A DNA stretch of 64,000 nt from Cupriavidus sp. 2SB (GCF_005503625.1 NZ_SCMX01000025.1:1-64000), one strand, 5' to 3'; numbered from the stretch's first letter, positions 40,568 through 50,700 are shown. Notes: generated by a model from the letters alone, not told the origin. Translations and numbers: made by a program.

Positions 40568-43129
40568 ATGAAGATCATCATCGTCGGGCACGGCATGGTC
40601 GGCCACAAGTTCCTGGAATGCCTGGCTGAAGCCGGCGCGCAGGATCTCGAAGTGACGGTGCTCTGCGAGGAGCCTCGTCCTGCCTACGATCGCGTTCACC
40701 TGTCCGAGTTCTTCGCGGGCAAGTCCGCCGATGACCTGTCGCTGGTGCCGGAAGGCTTCTTCGCGCAGCACAACAACATGCTGCTGCGCCTGAACGCGAA
40801 GGCCACGGCCATCGACACCGCCACGCGTACGGTCACGACTTCTACCGGCGAGACGCTCTCCTACGACAAACTCGTGCTGGCCACCGGCTCGTATCCGTTC
40901 GTGCCGCCACTGCCGGGCAAGGATCGCAAGGACACGTTCGTCTATCGCACCATCGAAGACCTCGAAGCGATGCTGGAATGCGGCAAGCGCGCGAAGTCCG
41001 GTGTGGTGATCGGCGGCGGCCTGCTGGGTCTGGAATGCGCCAAGGCCCTGCGCGACATGGATCTGGAAACGCATGTCGTCGAATTCGCGCCGCGCCTGAT
41101 GGCTGTGCAGGTGGACGATGGTGGCGGCCGCATGCTGCGCCAGAAGATCGAAGACCTCGGCGTCAAGGCGCACACGGGCAAGAACACCGTGGAGATCGTC
41201 GATGGCGTGGACGGTACGCATCGCATGAACTTCACCGATGGCACGCATCTCGACACCGACATGATCGTGTTCTCGGCGGGCATCCGTCCGCGTGACGAGC
41301 TGGCGCGCGACAGTGGCCTGAATATCGGCCCGCGCGGCGGCATCGTGATCGACAACAATTGCCTGACCTCGGACCCGCACGTCTACGCTATCGGCGAATG
41401 CGCGCTGTGGGACGGCAAGATCTACGGTCTGGTCGCGCCCGGCTACGACATGGCGCGTGTGGCCGCGCGCCACCTGCGCGGCGAAGCTGCCGAGTTCGGC
41501 GGCGCCGACATGAGCACCAAGCTCAAGCTGATGGGTGTGGACGTGGCCAGCATCGGCGATCCGCACGGCAATGTGCCGGGCAGCCGTTCGTACCAGTTCA
41601 CCGACGAGCGCAAGCAGGTCTACAAGAAGCTCGTGGTGTCCGATTGCGGCAAGTTCCTGCTCGGCGGTGTGCTCGTTGGCGACGCCGAGGAATACGGCAC
41701 ACTGCTGCAGATGATGCTGAACCGCATCGAGTTGCCCGAGTCGCCCGAATTCCTGATCCTGCCCTCCTCCGATGGCCAGGCCAAGCCCGCGCTGGGCGCC
41801 GACGCATTGCCTGACACCGCACAGATCTGCTCGTGCAACAACGTCAGCAAGGGCCAGATCTGCGCCGCCGTAACCGATGGCGCCACCAGCATCGGCGCGC
41901 TGAAGACCTGCACCAAGGCCGGCACGGCGTGCGGCGGCTGCGTGCCGCTGGTCACGCAGATCATGAAGGCCGAGATGAAGAAGCAGGGCATGGCGGTGAA
42001 CAACCATCTCTGCGAACACTTCCCGTATTCGCGCCAGGAGATGTATCACCTGGTGCGCGTGGGCAAGTTCAAGTCGTTCGACGATCTGCTGGCCGCGCAC
42101 GGCAAGGGCCTGGGCTGCGATATCTGCAAGCCCACGGTCGGCAACATCCTGGCTTCGTGCTGGAACGATTTCGTGCTCAAGGAAGAGCACGCCAGCCTGC
42201 AGGATTCCAACGACTACTTCCTCGCCAACATCCAGAAGGACGGCACGTACTCGGTGGTGCCGCGCATGCCGGGTGGCGAAGTCACGCCCGATGGACTGAT
42301 CGCCGTGGGTCAGGTGGCCAAGAAGTACGGCCTCTACACCAAGATCACGGGCGGTGCGCGCGTGGACATGTTTGGCGCTCGCCTCGAAGAACTGCCGCTG
42401 ATCTGGGAGGAACTGGTTGCCGCCGGCTTCGAGTCGGGCCATGCGTACGGCAAATCTCTGCGCACCGTGAAATCTTGCGTCGGCTCCACATGGTGCCGCT
42501 ATGGCGTGGACGATTCGGTCGGCCTCGCCATCGACATCGAGAACCGCTACAAGGGCCTGCGCGCGCCGCACAAGATCAAGTTCGGCGTCTCCGGCTGCAC
42601 CCGGGAATGCGCCGAAGCACAGGGCAAGGACGTGGGCATCATCGCCACGGAAAAGGGCTGGAACCTCTACGTGTGCGGCAACGGCGGCATGAAGCCGCGC
42701 CACGCCGAACTGCTGGCGGGCGATCTGGATCGCGAAACGCTGATCCGCTACGTAGACCGCTTCCTGATGTTCTACGTGCGCACCGCCGACCGTCTGCAAC
42801 GCACCAGCACCTGGCGCGACAACCTCGAAGGCGGCCTGGACTACCTGAAGTCCGTGATCATCGACGACAAGCTTGGTATCGGTGCCGAACTCGAAAGCGA
42901 GATGCAGCATGTGGTGAACACCTACGAGGACGAGTGGAAGAAGGCCATCACCGACCCCGAGACCCGCAAGCGTTTCCGCCACTTCGTGAACAGCGACATG
43001 CGCGACGACAACCTCGTCTTCCTCGAAGAACGCGGCCAGATCCGCCCGGCTACGCCTGAGGAACGGAACTTGCAGCGTTCCCGCCTGAACCACATTCCCG
43101 TGGTTGCCGTGCCCGCCAATGCAGCCTGA
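40568..43129 (+). CDS. nirB: Assimilatory nitrite reductase large subunit
   Basis: An 853-residue NADH-dependent siroheme enzyme that reduces nitrite to ammonium. Order of parts: an FAD/NAD pyridine nucleotide-disulphide oxidoreductase domain (about 1-310, GHGMVGHKF and VIGGGLLGLE), a BFD-like [2Fe-2S] domain (CSCNNV from Cys421; CGGC), a ferredoxin-like half domain (about 540-600) and the 4Fe-4S/siroheme domain with Cys637-x5-Cys643 and Cys677-x3-Cys681. The length is standard. The siroheme-making cysG is not in the window. nirD follows 25 nt later. Confidence 0.96.
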   Translation: MKIIIVGHGMVGHKFLECLAEAGAQDLEVTVLCEEPRPAYDRVHLSEFFAGKSADDLSLVPEGFFAQHNNMLLRLNAKATAIDTATRTVTTSTGETLSYDKLVLATGSYPFVPPLPGKDRKDTFVYRTIEDLEAMLECGKRAKSGVVIGGGLLGLECAKALRDMDLETHVVEFAPRLMAVQVDDGGGRMLRQKIEDLGVKAHTGKNTVEIVDGVDGTHRMNFTDGTHLDTDMIVFSAGIRPRDELARDSGLNIGPRGGIVIDNNCLTSDPHVYAIGECALWDGKIYGLVAPGYDMARVAARHLRGEAAEFGGADMSTKLKLMGVDVASIGDPHGNVPGSRSYQFTDERKQVYKKLVVSDCGKFLLGGVLVGDAEEYGTLLQMMLNRIELPESPEFLILPSSDGQAKPALGADALPDTAQICSCNNVSKGQICAAVTDGATSIGALKTCTKAGTACGGCVPLVTQIMKAEMKKQGMAVNNHLCEHFPYSRQEMYHLVRVGKFKSFDDLLAAHGKGLGCDICKPTVGNILASCWNDFVLKEEHASLQDSNDYFLANIQKDGTYSVVPRMPGGEVTPDGLIAVGQVAKKYGLYTKITGGARVDMFGARLEELPLIWEELVAAGFESGHAYGKSLRTVKSCVGSTWCRYGVDDSVGLAIDIENRYKGLRAPHKIKFGVSGCTRECAEAQGKDVGIIATEKGWNLYVCGNGGMKPRHAELLAGDLDRETLIRYVDRFLMFYVRTADRLQRTSTWRDNLEGGLDYLKSVIIDDKLGIGAELESEMQHVVNTYEDEWKKAITDPETRKRFRHFVNSDMRDDNLVFLEERGQIRPATPEERNLQRSRLNHIPVVAVPANAA

Positions 43130-43154
43130 TACGCGTCAAATTGAGGAGAACGTG

Positions 43155-43550
43155 ATGAATCAAGCCCACCATCCCGAAACCTGGACGGCCATCTGCACCT
43201 TGCGCGACATCGTGCCCAATACTGGTGTGTGCGCGCTGATCGGCAAGCAGCAGGTTGCAGTGTTCCGCATCGGCCGTGGCGAAGACGTCTACGCGATTGC
43301 CAATTTCGATCCGAACTCGCAGGCCAATGTGCTCTCGCGCGGGCTGGTCGGTAGCCTGGGCGATCGCGTCGTGGTGGCGTCACCGATCTACAAGCACCAC
43401 TTCGACCTGCGCACGGGCGAGTGCCTGGAAGCACCGGAGCACTCCATCGACGCCTTCTCCGCACGGGTCTACGACGGCAAGGTGTGGGTCGCCACCGAAG
43501 CGGTGACGCGCGAGACCGAGGAAGCATCCGAGGAAGAATTGGCTGCCTGA
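43155..43550 (+). CDS. nirD: Assimilatory nitrite reductase small subunit
   Basis: A 131-residue Rieske-fold protein, partner of NirB. As in other NirD proteins the fold is kept (ICTLRDIVPNTGVCALIGKQ; VYAIANFDPNSQANVLSRGL; VVASPIYKHHFDLRTGECLE), but the Cys-His [2Fe-2S] ligands are absent: the usual CxH positions read NFDPNS and KHHFD. The ATG at 43155 has GAGGAG about 10 bases upstream. It lies within the nas operon, 37 nt before the next gene. Confidence 0.93.
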   Translation: MNQAHHPETWTAICTLRDIVPNTGVCALIGKQQVAVFRIGRGEDVYAIANFDPNSQANVLSRGLVGSLGDRVVVASPIYKHHFDLRTGECLEAPEHSIDAFSARVYDGKVWVATEAVTRETEEASEEELAA

Positions 43551-43587
43551 ATTACGGGCCGCCTGAAAGCGGGCGGCCCTCTACCGG

Positions 43588-44856
43588 ATGACGCTCATGA
43601 TGTCCCCCTCCCCGACCGCCGTCGCTCAAACCGCTCCCGCACGCCCCCGGCTGGTCGTCGTCGGCAACGGCATGGCCGGTATGCGCACCGTCGAGGAACT
43701 GCTGAAGCTGGCACCGGACCTTTACGACATCACCGTCTTCGGCGCCGAGCCGCACGGCAACTACAACCGCGTCCTGTTGTCACCGGTGCTCGCTGGCGAG
43801 AAGACCGTCGACGACATCATGCTCAACACGCGCGACTGGTACACGCAGCACGGGATCGAGCTGCTGGCCGGCGACCCCGTGGTGGCCATCGATCGTCCGC
43901 GCCGCGTCGTGCGCTCGGCATCGGGCCGCGAAGTCCGCTACGACCGCCTGCTGCTGGCTACCGGCTCCAAGCCGTTCATCATCCCCGTGCCGGGCCACAC
44001 GCTCGATGGCGTGATCGCGTTCCGCGACATCCAGGACGTGGAGACCATGTTGCACGCCGCGCGCAATCATCGCCACGCGGTGGTCATCGGCGGCGGACTG
44101 CTGGGGCTCGAAGCGGCCAACGGCCTGATGCGTCAGGGCATGGACGTGACCGTGGTCCATCTGGCCGATACGCTGATGGAGCGCCAGCTCGACAAGCCCG
44201 CCGCCGAACTGCTCAAGGGCGCGCTCGAACGCAAAGGGCTGCGCTTCCTGCTTAACGCGCAGACCGCCGGCATCCTTGGCGATGAGCGCGTGACCGGCGT
44301 ACTGTTCAAGGACGGCACGCGGATTCCCGCCGATCTCGTTGTGATGACCGCGGGCGTGCGTCCCAATATCGAACTGGCGGCCGGCGCCGGGCTGCGCTGC
44401 GAGCGCGCCATCGTCGTGGATGACACACTGCAGACCTTCGACCCCCGCATCTACGCCGTGGGCGAATGCGTGCAGCATCGGCAAGCCACGTTCGGCCTGG
44501 TGGCACCGATCTGGGATCAGGCGCGTGTGTGCGCGGCGCATCTGGCCGGCGCAGGCCATCGCCGTTACGTGCAGCAAGCCACGGCCACCAAACTCAAGGT
44601 GACGGGCGTGGATCTCTACTCGGCTGGCGATTTCATCGGCACCGAAGGCAGCGAAGACCTCGTGCTACGCGATCCGCGCCGGGGCGTCTACAAGCGGCTC
44701 GTGCTGCAGGATGGGCGCCTCGTTGGCGCCGTGCTCTATGGCGATGTGAAAGACGGCCCGTGGTACTTCGACCTGATCCAGAGTGGCAAGCCCGTGGCCG
44801 CGCTGCGCCAGCGCCTGCTGTTCGGCCAGGCGCAATGCGACGCGCTGGCTGCCTGA
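43588..44856 (+). CDS. FAD/NAD(P) oxidoreductase, electron donor to nitrate reductase
   Basis: A 422-residue NirB-like flavoprotein. It has FAD motif VVVGNGMAGMRTVEELL, NAD motif VVIGGGLLGLEAANGL and DPRIYAVGECVQHR closing the second FAD contact. It corresponds to the N-terminal domain of NirB without iron-sulphur or siroheme parts. Such proteins (NasB-type) pass electrons from NAD(P)H to the assimilatory nitrate reductase, which is the next gene (32-nt gap). The first ATG at 43588 is used; an internal ATG at 43597 or 43600 is also possible. Confidence 0.88.
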   Translation: MTLMMSPSPTAVAQTAPARPRLVVVGNGMAGMRTVEELLKLAPDLYDITVFGAEPHGNYNRVLLSPVLAGEKTVDDIMLNTRDWYTQHGIELLAGDPVVAIDRPRRVVRSASGREVRYDRLLLATGSKPFIIPVPGHTLDGVIAFRDIQDVETMLHAARNHRHAVVIGGGLLGLEAANGLMRQGMDVTVVHLADTLMERQLDKPAAELLKGALERKGLRFLLNAQTAGILGDERVTGVLFKDGTRIPADLVVMTAGVRPNIELAAGAGLRCERAIVVDDTLQTFDPRIYAVGECVQHRQATFGLVAPIWDQARVCAAHLAGAGHRRYVQQATATKLKVTGVDLYSAGDFIGTEGSEDLVLRDPRRGVYKRLVLQDGRLVGAVLYGDVKDGPWYFDLIQSGKPVAALRQRLLFGQAQCDALAA

Positions 44857-44888
44857 TTGCCTGATCGCCACAAACCGGAAATCGATTC

Positions 44889-47627
44889 GTGAACCTGTCC
44901 GATATCGCGGTGGTTGCCACCACTGCCACCAAGACCGTCTCCACCACGTGCCCATACTGCGGCGTGGGGTGCGGCGTGCGCGCCACGGTGCGCGCCGATG
45001 GCCAGGTTGAAGTCCAGGGCGACGCCGACCATGCATCGAATTTCGGTCGCCTGTGCGTGAAAGGCTCCGCGCTTGGAGACACCGTCGACCTCGACGGCCG
45101 GCTGCTGCATCCACAGTTCCGCGATGCCGATGGCACGCTACGTCGCGTGAGCTGGAACGATGCGCTGGATCGCGTCGCGAATGGCTTTGCGGACGTGATT
45201 GCTCGCCATGGTCCCGACGCCGTGGCGCTCTACGTCTCCGGCCAGATCCTGACCGAGGACTACTACGTCGCCAACAAGCTCATGAAGGGCTTTATCGGCT
45301 CGGCCAATATCGATACCAACTCGCGGTTGTGCATGTCATCGGCCGTGGCCGGCCACAAGCGCGCGTTCGGTGAAGATCTGGTGCCGTGCAACTACGAAGA
45401 CCTGGAATCCGCCGATCTCGTCGTGCTCGTTGGCTCAAATACCGCGTGGTGCCATCCGATCCTGTTCCAGCGCCTCACGCGCGCCAAGGAAGCGCGGCCC
45501 GAGATGAAGATCGTGGCTATCGATCCGCGCCGCACCGCCACGTGCGAACTGGCCGACCTGCATCTGCCGTTGCGCGCGGGCACCGACGTGCGGCTGTTCA
45601 ACGGGCTGCTGTCGTACTTGTCGCGGCATGGCCATGTGGATCAGGCGTTTGTCGAGGCGCACACCAGCGGATTCGATGACGCTCTGGCCGCCGCCGACTT
45701 GGAAACCAACGAGATCGCCGCGCTCGCCCGCGCGTGCAAGCTCGATGCGCAAGACGTAGAGACCTTCTTCGCGCTATTCGCCGGCACCGAGAAGGTCGTC
45801 ACGGCGTTCTCGATGGGTGTGAACCAGTCATCGTCGGGCACGGACAAGGTCAACGCGATCGTCAATTGCCATCTGCTGACGGGTCGCATCGGCCGCGCCG
45901 GCATGGGTCCGTTCTCGCTGACCGGGCAGCCCAATGCGATGGGTGGGCGCGAAGTGGGCGGTCTCGCCAACATGCTGGCGGCGCATATGGAGCTGGCGAA
46001 TCCGCTGCATCGCGACATCGTGCAGGATTTCTGGCAGTCGCCGCAAATGGCCGATCGCCCCGGCCTCAAGGCCGTGGATCTGTTCCAGGCCATCGAGCAA
46101 GGCAAGGTGAAGGCCGTGTGGGTCATCGGCACCAACCCCGTGGTGAGTCTGCCCGATGCCGATCAGGCACGCCGCGCGCTGGCGCAGTGCGAACTCGTGG
46201 TGGCTTCCGACATCGTTACCCGCACCGATACCAACGACGCTGCGCACGTGTTGCTGCCTGCGCTGGGCTGGGGCGAGAAGGACGGCACGGTCACCAACTC
46301 CGAGCGCCGCATCTCGCGCCAGCGCGCGTTCCTCTCCGCACCGGGCGAGGCTCGCGCGGACTGGGACATCCTCTGCGATGTCGCGCGTCGCATGGGCTTT
46401 GCGGGCTTCGACTATGCGGGCCAGCATGAAATCTTTGACGAGCACGCGCGCCTGAGCGCGTTTCGCAATGGTGATGCCGATGATCGCCACGCCCCGCGCA
46501 TGTTCGATATCGGCGGCCTCACCGGTCTTGGCGAGGAAGCCTACGACGAACTCGTACCCGTGCAATGGCCGCTGCGTACCGCCACCGCGCCCGGCACGCA
46601 ACGTCTGTTCGAAGACGGACGCTTTGCATTCGGCGATGGCCGCGCGCGCTTTGTCGCTACGGCTGCCCGCGCACCTGCGAACAGCGCGGACGATGATTTC
46701 CCGCTGATCCTGAACACGGGCCGCGTGCGCGACCAGTGGCACACGATGACGCGCACCGGCCGCGCCGCGCGACTGGCCGATCACCTGCCCGAACCCTTCG
46801 TCGACATGCATCCGCAAGACGCGCTGCTGTGCGGCGTGGGCGAAGGCAAGCTCGCGCGCGTGACCAGCCGATGGGGCGCCATGGTGGCGCGCGTGCGCTT
46901 TGGCGGCGGCATCCCGCGCGGCAGCGTGTTCGTGCCGATCCACTGGAACAACCAGTTCAGCTCCGACGCGCGCGTGGGCGCCGTGGTCAATCCCGCCGTC
47001 GATCCGGTCTCGGGCGAGCCCGAGTTCAAGCACACGCCGGTACGCGTGGACGAGTTCCGTGTCTCGTGGCACGGCTTTGCACTGAGCCGCAACGCGCTGC
47101 CTGCCGACGCACTGACGTACTGGACGCGCATCCAGGGCAAGCAATTCCACCGCTACGAATTCGCGGGCCGCGATGTGGTAACCGACCGCACAGCCTGGGC
47201 GCGCGCACTGCTCGGCGTGCAGGACCCGGATGCCGACTGGCTCGAATACGAGGATCGCACGGCAGGCGTGTACCACGCGGGCTACGTCGTCAACGATCGC
47301 ATCGAGGCCTGCGTCTATATCTCGACGCGCGCCGAACTGCCATCGCGCGCGTGGCTGTCGCAACTGTTCGGCCAGGAACGGCTGGAAGACGCGGACCGCA
47401 TTGGCCTGCTGCTCGGCCAGCCCCTGGAAAAGACCGCCGATGCAGGACCCACGATCTGCTCCTGCTTCGGGGTGGGACGGAACACGATTTGCGATGCAGT
47501 GCGCAAACACGACCTCAAGACGCCCGCCGAGATCACGGCCTGCGTGAAGGCCGGCGGCAACTGCGGCTCTTGCGTGCCAGAGCTTCGCAAGCTGCTGGTG
47601 GAGATCCGCGTCACGGAAGTGGCGTAA
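44889..47627 (+). CDS. Assimilatory nitrate reductase catalytic subunit with BFD domain
   Basis: A 912-residue Mo-bisMGD enzyme reducing nitrate to nitrite in the cytoplasm. The N-terminal [4Fe-4S] ligands are Cys21, Cys24, Cys28 (CPYCGVGC) and Cys56 (RLCVKGS). The molybdopterin core contains NIDTNSRLCMSSAVAGHKRA, VVLVGSNTAWCHPI and GRIGRAGMGPFSLTGQPNAM. The Mo-binding C-terminal barrel includes LNTGRVRDQWHTMTRTG. A final BFD-like [2Fe-2S] domain begins at Cys857 (CSCFGVG; CGSCVPEL), an electron entry site for the FAD partner. Translation starts at GTG. Last gene of the operon; no signal peptide, as expected for the assimilatory type. Confidence 0.95.
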   Translation: MNLSDIAVVATTATKTVSTTCPYCGVGCGVRATVRADGQVEVQGDADHASNFGRLCVKGSALGDTVDLDGRLLHPQFRDADGTLRRVSWNDALDRVANGFADVIARHGPDAVALYVSGQILTEDYYVANKLMKGFIGSANIDTNSRLCMSSAVAGHKRAFGEDLVPCNYEDLESADLVVLVGSNTAWCHPILFQRLTRAKEARPEMKIVAIDPRRTATCELADLHLPLRAGTDVRLFNGLLSYLSRHGHVDQAFVEAHTSGFDDALAAADLETNEIAALARACKLDAQDVETFFALFAGTEKVVTAFSMGVNQSSSGTDKVNAIVNCHLLTGRIGRAGMGPFSLTGQPNAMGGREVGGLANMLAAHMELANPLHRDIVQDFWQSPQMADRPGLKAVDLFQAIEQGKVKAVWVIGTNPVVSLPDADQARRALAQCELVVASDIVTRTDTNDAAHVLLPALGWGEKDGTVTNSERRISRQRAFLSAPGEARADWDILCDVARRMGFAGFDYAGQHEIFDEHARLSAFRNGDADDRHAPRMFDIGGLTGLGEEAYDELVPVQWPLRTATAPGTQRLFEDGRFAFGDGRARFVATAARAPANSADDDFPLILNTGRVRDQWHTMTRTGRAARLADHLPEPFVDMHPQDALLCGVGEGKLARVTSRWGAMVARVRFGGGIPRGSVFVPIHWNNQFSSDARVGAVVNPAVDPVSGEPEFKHTPVRVDEFRVSWHGFALSRNALPADALTYWTRIQGKQFHRYEFAGRDVVTDRTAWARALLGVQDPDADWLEYEDRTAGVYHAGYVVNDRIEACVYISTRAELPSRAWLSQLFGQERLEDADRIGLLLGQPLEKTADAGPTICSCFGVGRNTICDAVRKHDLKTPAEITACVKAGGNCGSCVPELRKLLVEIRVTEVA

Positions 47628-47656
47628 GGACAGCGCAGGGGAAGCGTGAAGTCGGG

Positions 47657-47687
47657 TACAGGCGGCGCTGTTCCGGTGCCGTCTGTA
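47657..47687 (+). terminator. Hairpin ending the nas operon
   Basis: TACAGGCGGC pairs with GCCGTCTGTA (10 bp, one G-T pair) around an 11-nt loop, 29 bp after the nitrate reductase stop. Only a weak TCTTG follows, so termination may be partial. The next gene starts 73 bp later. Confidence 0.5.
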
Positions 47688-47760
47688 TCTTGACAATCGA
47701 GGAGCCAGCCTTAAAGCTATGGGGCTTCGCGTGCCCACGCGCCCTCCTCGCGGAACCATC

Positions 47761-48726
47761 ATGACCACCCTGACCCTGCCCACTTACGCCGACGTCGAAG
47801 CTGCCGCCGGCCGCATCGCCGGTTACGCCAACCGCACGCCAGTCAACACTAGCCGCACGCTCAACGACCTGCTGGGCGCGGAAGTGTTCTTCAAGTGCGA
47901 AAACTTCCAGCGCATGGGCGCGTTCAAGTTCCGTGGCGCGTTCAACGCGCTGTCGCGCTTTTCCCTCGAGCAACGCAAGGGCGGCGTGGTGGCGTTTTCT
48001 TCGGGCAATCACGCACAAGGCATCGCGCTGTCCGCCAGGCTACTCGGCATGCCCGCCACGATCGTGATGCCGCATGACGCACCCGCTGCCAAGGTAGCGG
48101 CGACCAAGGGCTATGGCGCCACCGTGGTCAGCTACGACCGCTACACGGAAGACCGCGAAGCCATCGGCCGCAAGCTGGCCGAAGAACACGGCATGACACT
48201 GATTCCCCCGTTCGACCACCCCGACGTGCTGACGGGCCAGGGCACGGCGGCCAAGGAATTGTTCGAGGAAGTGGGCAAACTCGACGCATTGTTCGTGCCG
48301 CTGGGCGGCGGCGGCCTGCTCTCCGGCACTGCACTATCCACGCGGGCACTGGCGCCGGACTGCAAGCTCTACGGCGTGGAACCCGAAGCCGGCAACGACG
48401 GCCAGCAATCGTTCCGCAGCGGCTCCATCGTCCACATCGACACACCGAAGACCATCGCCGATGGCGCACAGACCGGCGCGCTGGGCAACTACACGTTCGG
48501 CATCATCAAGCGCGATGTGACCGATGTGCTGACTGCATCGGACGCCGAACTGGTGGAAGCCATGCGCTTCTTTGCCGAACGCATGAAGATGATCGTGGAG
48601 CCGACCGGCTGCCTGGGACTGGCCGCCGTCCTCCAGCAAAAGGAAGCCCTGCGCGGCAAGCGCGTGGGCGTGATCATCAGCGGCGGAAACGTGGATATTG
48701 CGCGGTTTTGCGAGTTGCTGGGTTAA
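47761..48726 (+). CDS. Threonine/serine dehydratase-like PLP enzyme (hydroxyaspartate type)
   Basis: A 321-residue fold-type II PLP enzyme. The PLP lysine is Lys56 in MGAFKFRGA, followed by SSGNHAQG and the phosphate cup PLGGGGLLSG. An Ala before Phe-Lys (GAFKF) and the short length without an ACT domain are typical of the threo-3-hydroxyaspartate ammonia-lyase/serine racemase group. Biosynthetic IlvA carries a C-terminal regulatory domain. It deaminates a hydroxy amino acid to a 2-oxo acid and ammonia. It is downstream of nas but with a hairpin between, so probably separately expressed. Confidence 0.86.
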   Translation: MTTLTLPTYADVEAAAGRIAGYANRTPVNTSRTLNDLLGAEVFFKCENFQRMGAFKFRGAFNALSRFSLEQRKGGVVAFSSGNHAQGIALSARLLGMPATIVMPHDAPAAKVAATKGYGATVVSYDRYTEDREAIGRKLAEEHGMTLIPPFDHPDVLTGQGTAAKELFEEVGKLDALFVPLGGGGLLSGTALSTRALAPDCKLYGVEPEAGNDGQQSFRSGSIVHIDTPKTIADGAQTGALGNYTFGIIKRDVTDVLTASDAELVEAMRFFAERMKMIVEPTGCLGLAAVLQQKEALRGKRVGVIISGGNVDIARFCELLG

Positions 48727-48753
48727 CTGCTGACCGCCTCCCTCGCTGGTTTG

Positions 48754-48876
48754 CTCCCCTCTCCCGCATAGCGGGAGAGGGGTTGGGGGTGAGGGCCGGA
48801 GGTTCTGCTTGCCGACCACGTCGCAATTTGATCCGCTTGCCCTCTCCCCCGCCCCTCTCCCAGAGGGAGAGGGGAG
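48754..48876. repeat. Paired CCCTCTCCC hairpin element
   Basis: The left unit is CTCCCCTCTCCCGC-AT-AGCGGGAGAGGGG; the right unit is CCCCTCTCCC-AG-AGGGAGAGGGG. Between them is the conserved core GGGCCGGAGGTTCTGCTTGC. It lies between convergent genes, same orientation as the copy at 25850. Confidence 0.82.
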
Positions 48877-48901
48877 AAAACCGAGAGAGAGAAAAAAACG
48901 G

Positions 48902-50116
48902 CTACTCCCCCACCTTCACCAACCCATCCGCCCGGAACATCGCCTTGATCCCCCGCACCGCCTGCCGGATGCGGGATTCGTTTTCGATCAGGGCGAAGCG
49001 CACGTACTCGTCGCCGAAATCGCCAAACCCGATGCCGGGCGAGACCGACACCTTGGCCTTTGCCAGCAACTGCTTGGCAAACTCCAGCGAACCCAGCGCG
49101 CGGTACGGTTCCGGAATCCGCGCCCAGATGTACATCGACGCCTTCGGGATATCCACCTGCCAGCCCGCCTCGATCAGTCCGCGCGCCAGTACGTCGCGGC
49201 GTGACTGATATTGCGCGGCGATTTCCGTCACGCAGGTCTGATCGCCTTCGAGCGCGGCGATGGCGGCCACCTGCACCGGCGTGAACGTGCCGTAGTCGTG
49301 ATACGCCTTGATGCGCGTCAGCGCGGCCACCAGGTCGGGGTTGCCCACCATGAAGCCGATGCGCCAGCCCGCCATGTTGTAGCTCTTGGACAGCGTGAAG
49401 AACTCAACGGCGATGTCCTTGGCGCCGGGCACCTGCATGATCGACGGCGCCTTCCAGCCATCGAACACGATATCGGCATAGGCCAGGTCATGCACGACGA
49501 AGATGTCGTGCTTGCGCGCCAGCGCGATCACGCGCTCGAAGAAATCCAGTTCCACGCACTGCGCCGTAGGGTTCGACGGAAATCCGAGCACGATCATCTT
49601 CGGCTTCGGATAGCTGCCACGGATGGCGCGCTCCAGTTCCGCAAAGAAGTCGATACCCGGCGCCAGCGGCACCGAACGGATATCGGCACCGGCAATCACG
49701 GCGCCGTAGATATGGATGGGATAGCTCGGGTCCGGCACCAGCACCGTATCGCCGCGATCCAGCGTCGCCAGCATCAGGTGGGCCAGACCTTCCTTCGAAC
49801 CGATGGTGACAATGGCTTCCTTGTCCGGATCGATCTCCACGTCATAGCGCTCTCGATACCAGTGCGAGATGGCGCGACGCAGGCGCGGAATGCCTTTCGA
49901 TGTCGAATAGCCGTGCGTATCGGGCCGCTGCGCGGCATCGACGAGCTTGGCGACGATATGCGGTGGCGTGGCCCCATCGGGGTTGCCCATGCTCATGTCG
50001 ATGATGTCCTCGCCACGGCGGCGGGCGGCCATCTTCAACTCGGCGGTGATATTGAAAACGTACGGGGGAAGGCGATCGATGCGCGCAAAGCGGCGCTTGC
50101 CGGAATCGGCAGTCAT
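48902..50116 (-). CDS. PLP-dependent aminotransferase, AlaC-like
   Basis: A 404-residue class I/II aminotransferase. Landmarks are [35 protein letters not shown], the substrate loop [12 protein letters not shown] and the PLP lysine in [15 protein letters not shown]. The start and the DMSMGNPDG motif place it with AlaC-type glutamate-pyruvate aminotransferases, which make alanine from pyruvate. The length is normal. It stands alone, convergent with the dehydratase. Other 2-oxo acid substrates are possible. Confidence 0.88.
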   Translation of the reverse strand: MTADSGKRRFARIDRLPPYVFNITAELKMAARRRGEDIIDMSMGNPDGATPPHIVAKLVDAAQRPDTHGYSTSKGIPRLRRAISHWYRERYDVEIDPDKEAIVTIGSKEGLAHLMLATLDRGDTVLVPDPSYPIHIYGAVIAGADIRSVPLAPGIDFFAELERAIRGSYPKPKMIVLGFPSNPTAQCVELDFFERVIALARKHDIFVVHDLAYADIVFDGWKAPSIMQVPGAKDIAVEFFTLSKSYNMAGWRIGFMVGNPDLVAALTRIKAYHDYGTFTPVQVAAIAALEGDQTCVTEIAAQYQSRRDVLARGLIEAGWQVDIPKASMYIWARIPEPYRALGSLEFAKQLLAKAKVSVSPGIGFGDFGDEYVRFALIENESRIRQAVRGIKAMFRADGLVKVGE

Positions 50117-50233
50117 GGAGAGATCCTTTACGTAAGCGCCCGGAACCGTCCGAGCGACGTCGTGACCGCTGTCTAGGTCACTGGGGATCGATCATAGCCA
50201 GCCGTGCGCATTTTCACAACTGGCCCGTGACAC

Positions 50234-50620
50234 CTAGATGAGTCCGCCCGGCACGTTGACCGGCCGATCGGGCGGCAGGTTGCGCACGGTGCAGTCCAGC
50301 GCGTCGGCGTTCTCCTTGTTGCCGCCAAAGGTGGCGGCGATGGAGTCGCGATATTGCGGCACAGAGATGCGGTTGTAGTAGAGCCGCGACGTCTGATCCA
50401 GCCAGTAGACGTAGTTGCTGTCGCTGTCATCGGAGCCGCTGCGCAGCCACTCGCCCATGGGCTGGCCGCCCAGCCGCGTGTTGGCGCAGACGTCCTGGAT
50501 CTTGTCGAGATACTTGTTGAGACCGTGCGCCTCGTAGTTGCGCACCGAATCCGGTGCGCATGCAGCAAGGGCAAAACAGGGGATGGCGGCGATGAGCGAC
50601 AACCGGCGGAGACTGGGCAT
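50234..50620 (-). CDS. Small lipoprotein of unknown function
   Basis: A 128-residue protein with a lipoprotein signal (MPSLRRLSLIAAIPCFALAA, lipidated Cys21). The mature part is soluble, with KYLDKIQDVCANTRLGGQPM, a YVYWLDQTSRLYYNRISV segment and one further Cys near the end. Family not recognised. The ATG at 50620 is used because the longer frame adds a segment that would break the signal. It lies between the ferric reductase gene and the aminotransferase gene, transcribed leftward. Confidence 0.75.
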   Translation of the reverse strand: MPSLRRLSLIAAIPCFALAACAPDSVRNYEAHGLNKYLDKIQDVCANTRLGGQPMGEWLRSGSDDSDSNYVYWLDQTSRLYYNRISVPQYRDSIAATFGGNKENADALDCTVRNLPPDRPVNVPGGLI

Positions 50621-50700
50621 GTCAGGGTTCCATGTCGATGGGCATGCCAAACAGTGTAGTCGGGCACGCGCATCCGTGCTTCCGCATCCGCCCGCTTGCT

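Noticed and set aside
40472..43093. Long leftward frame opposite nirB (873 codons)
   Set aside because: It is antisense to a certain gene with all NirB motifs. The composition is that of a mirrored frame.
43155..43550. NirD as a damaged Rieske protein because cluster ligands are missing
   Set aside because: Absence of the Cys/His ligands is normal for NirD, so it is not decay.
45828..47783. Leftward frame opposite the nitrate reductase (651 codons)
   Set aside because: Mirrored frame of a certain gene; no start signal or motifs.
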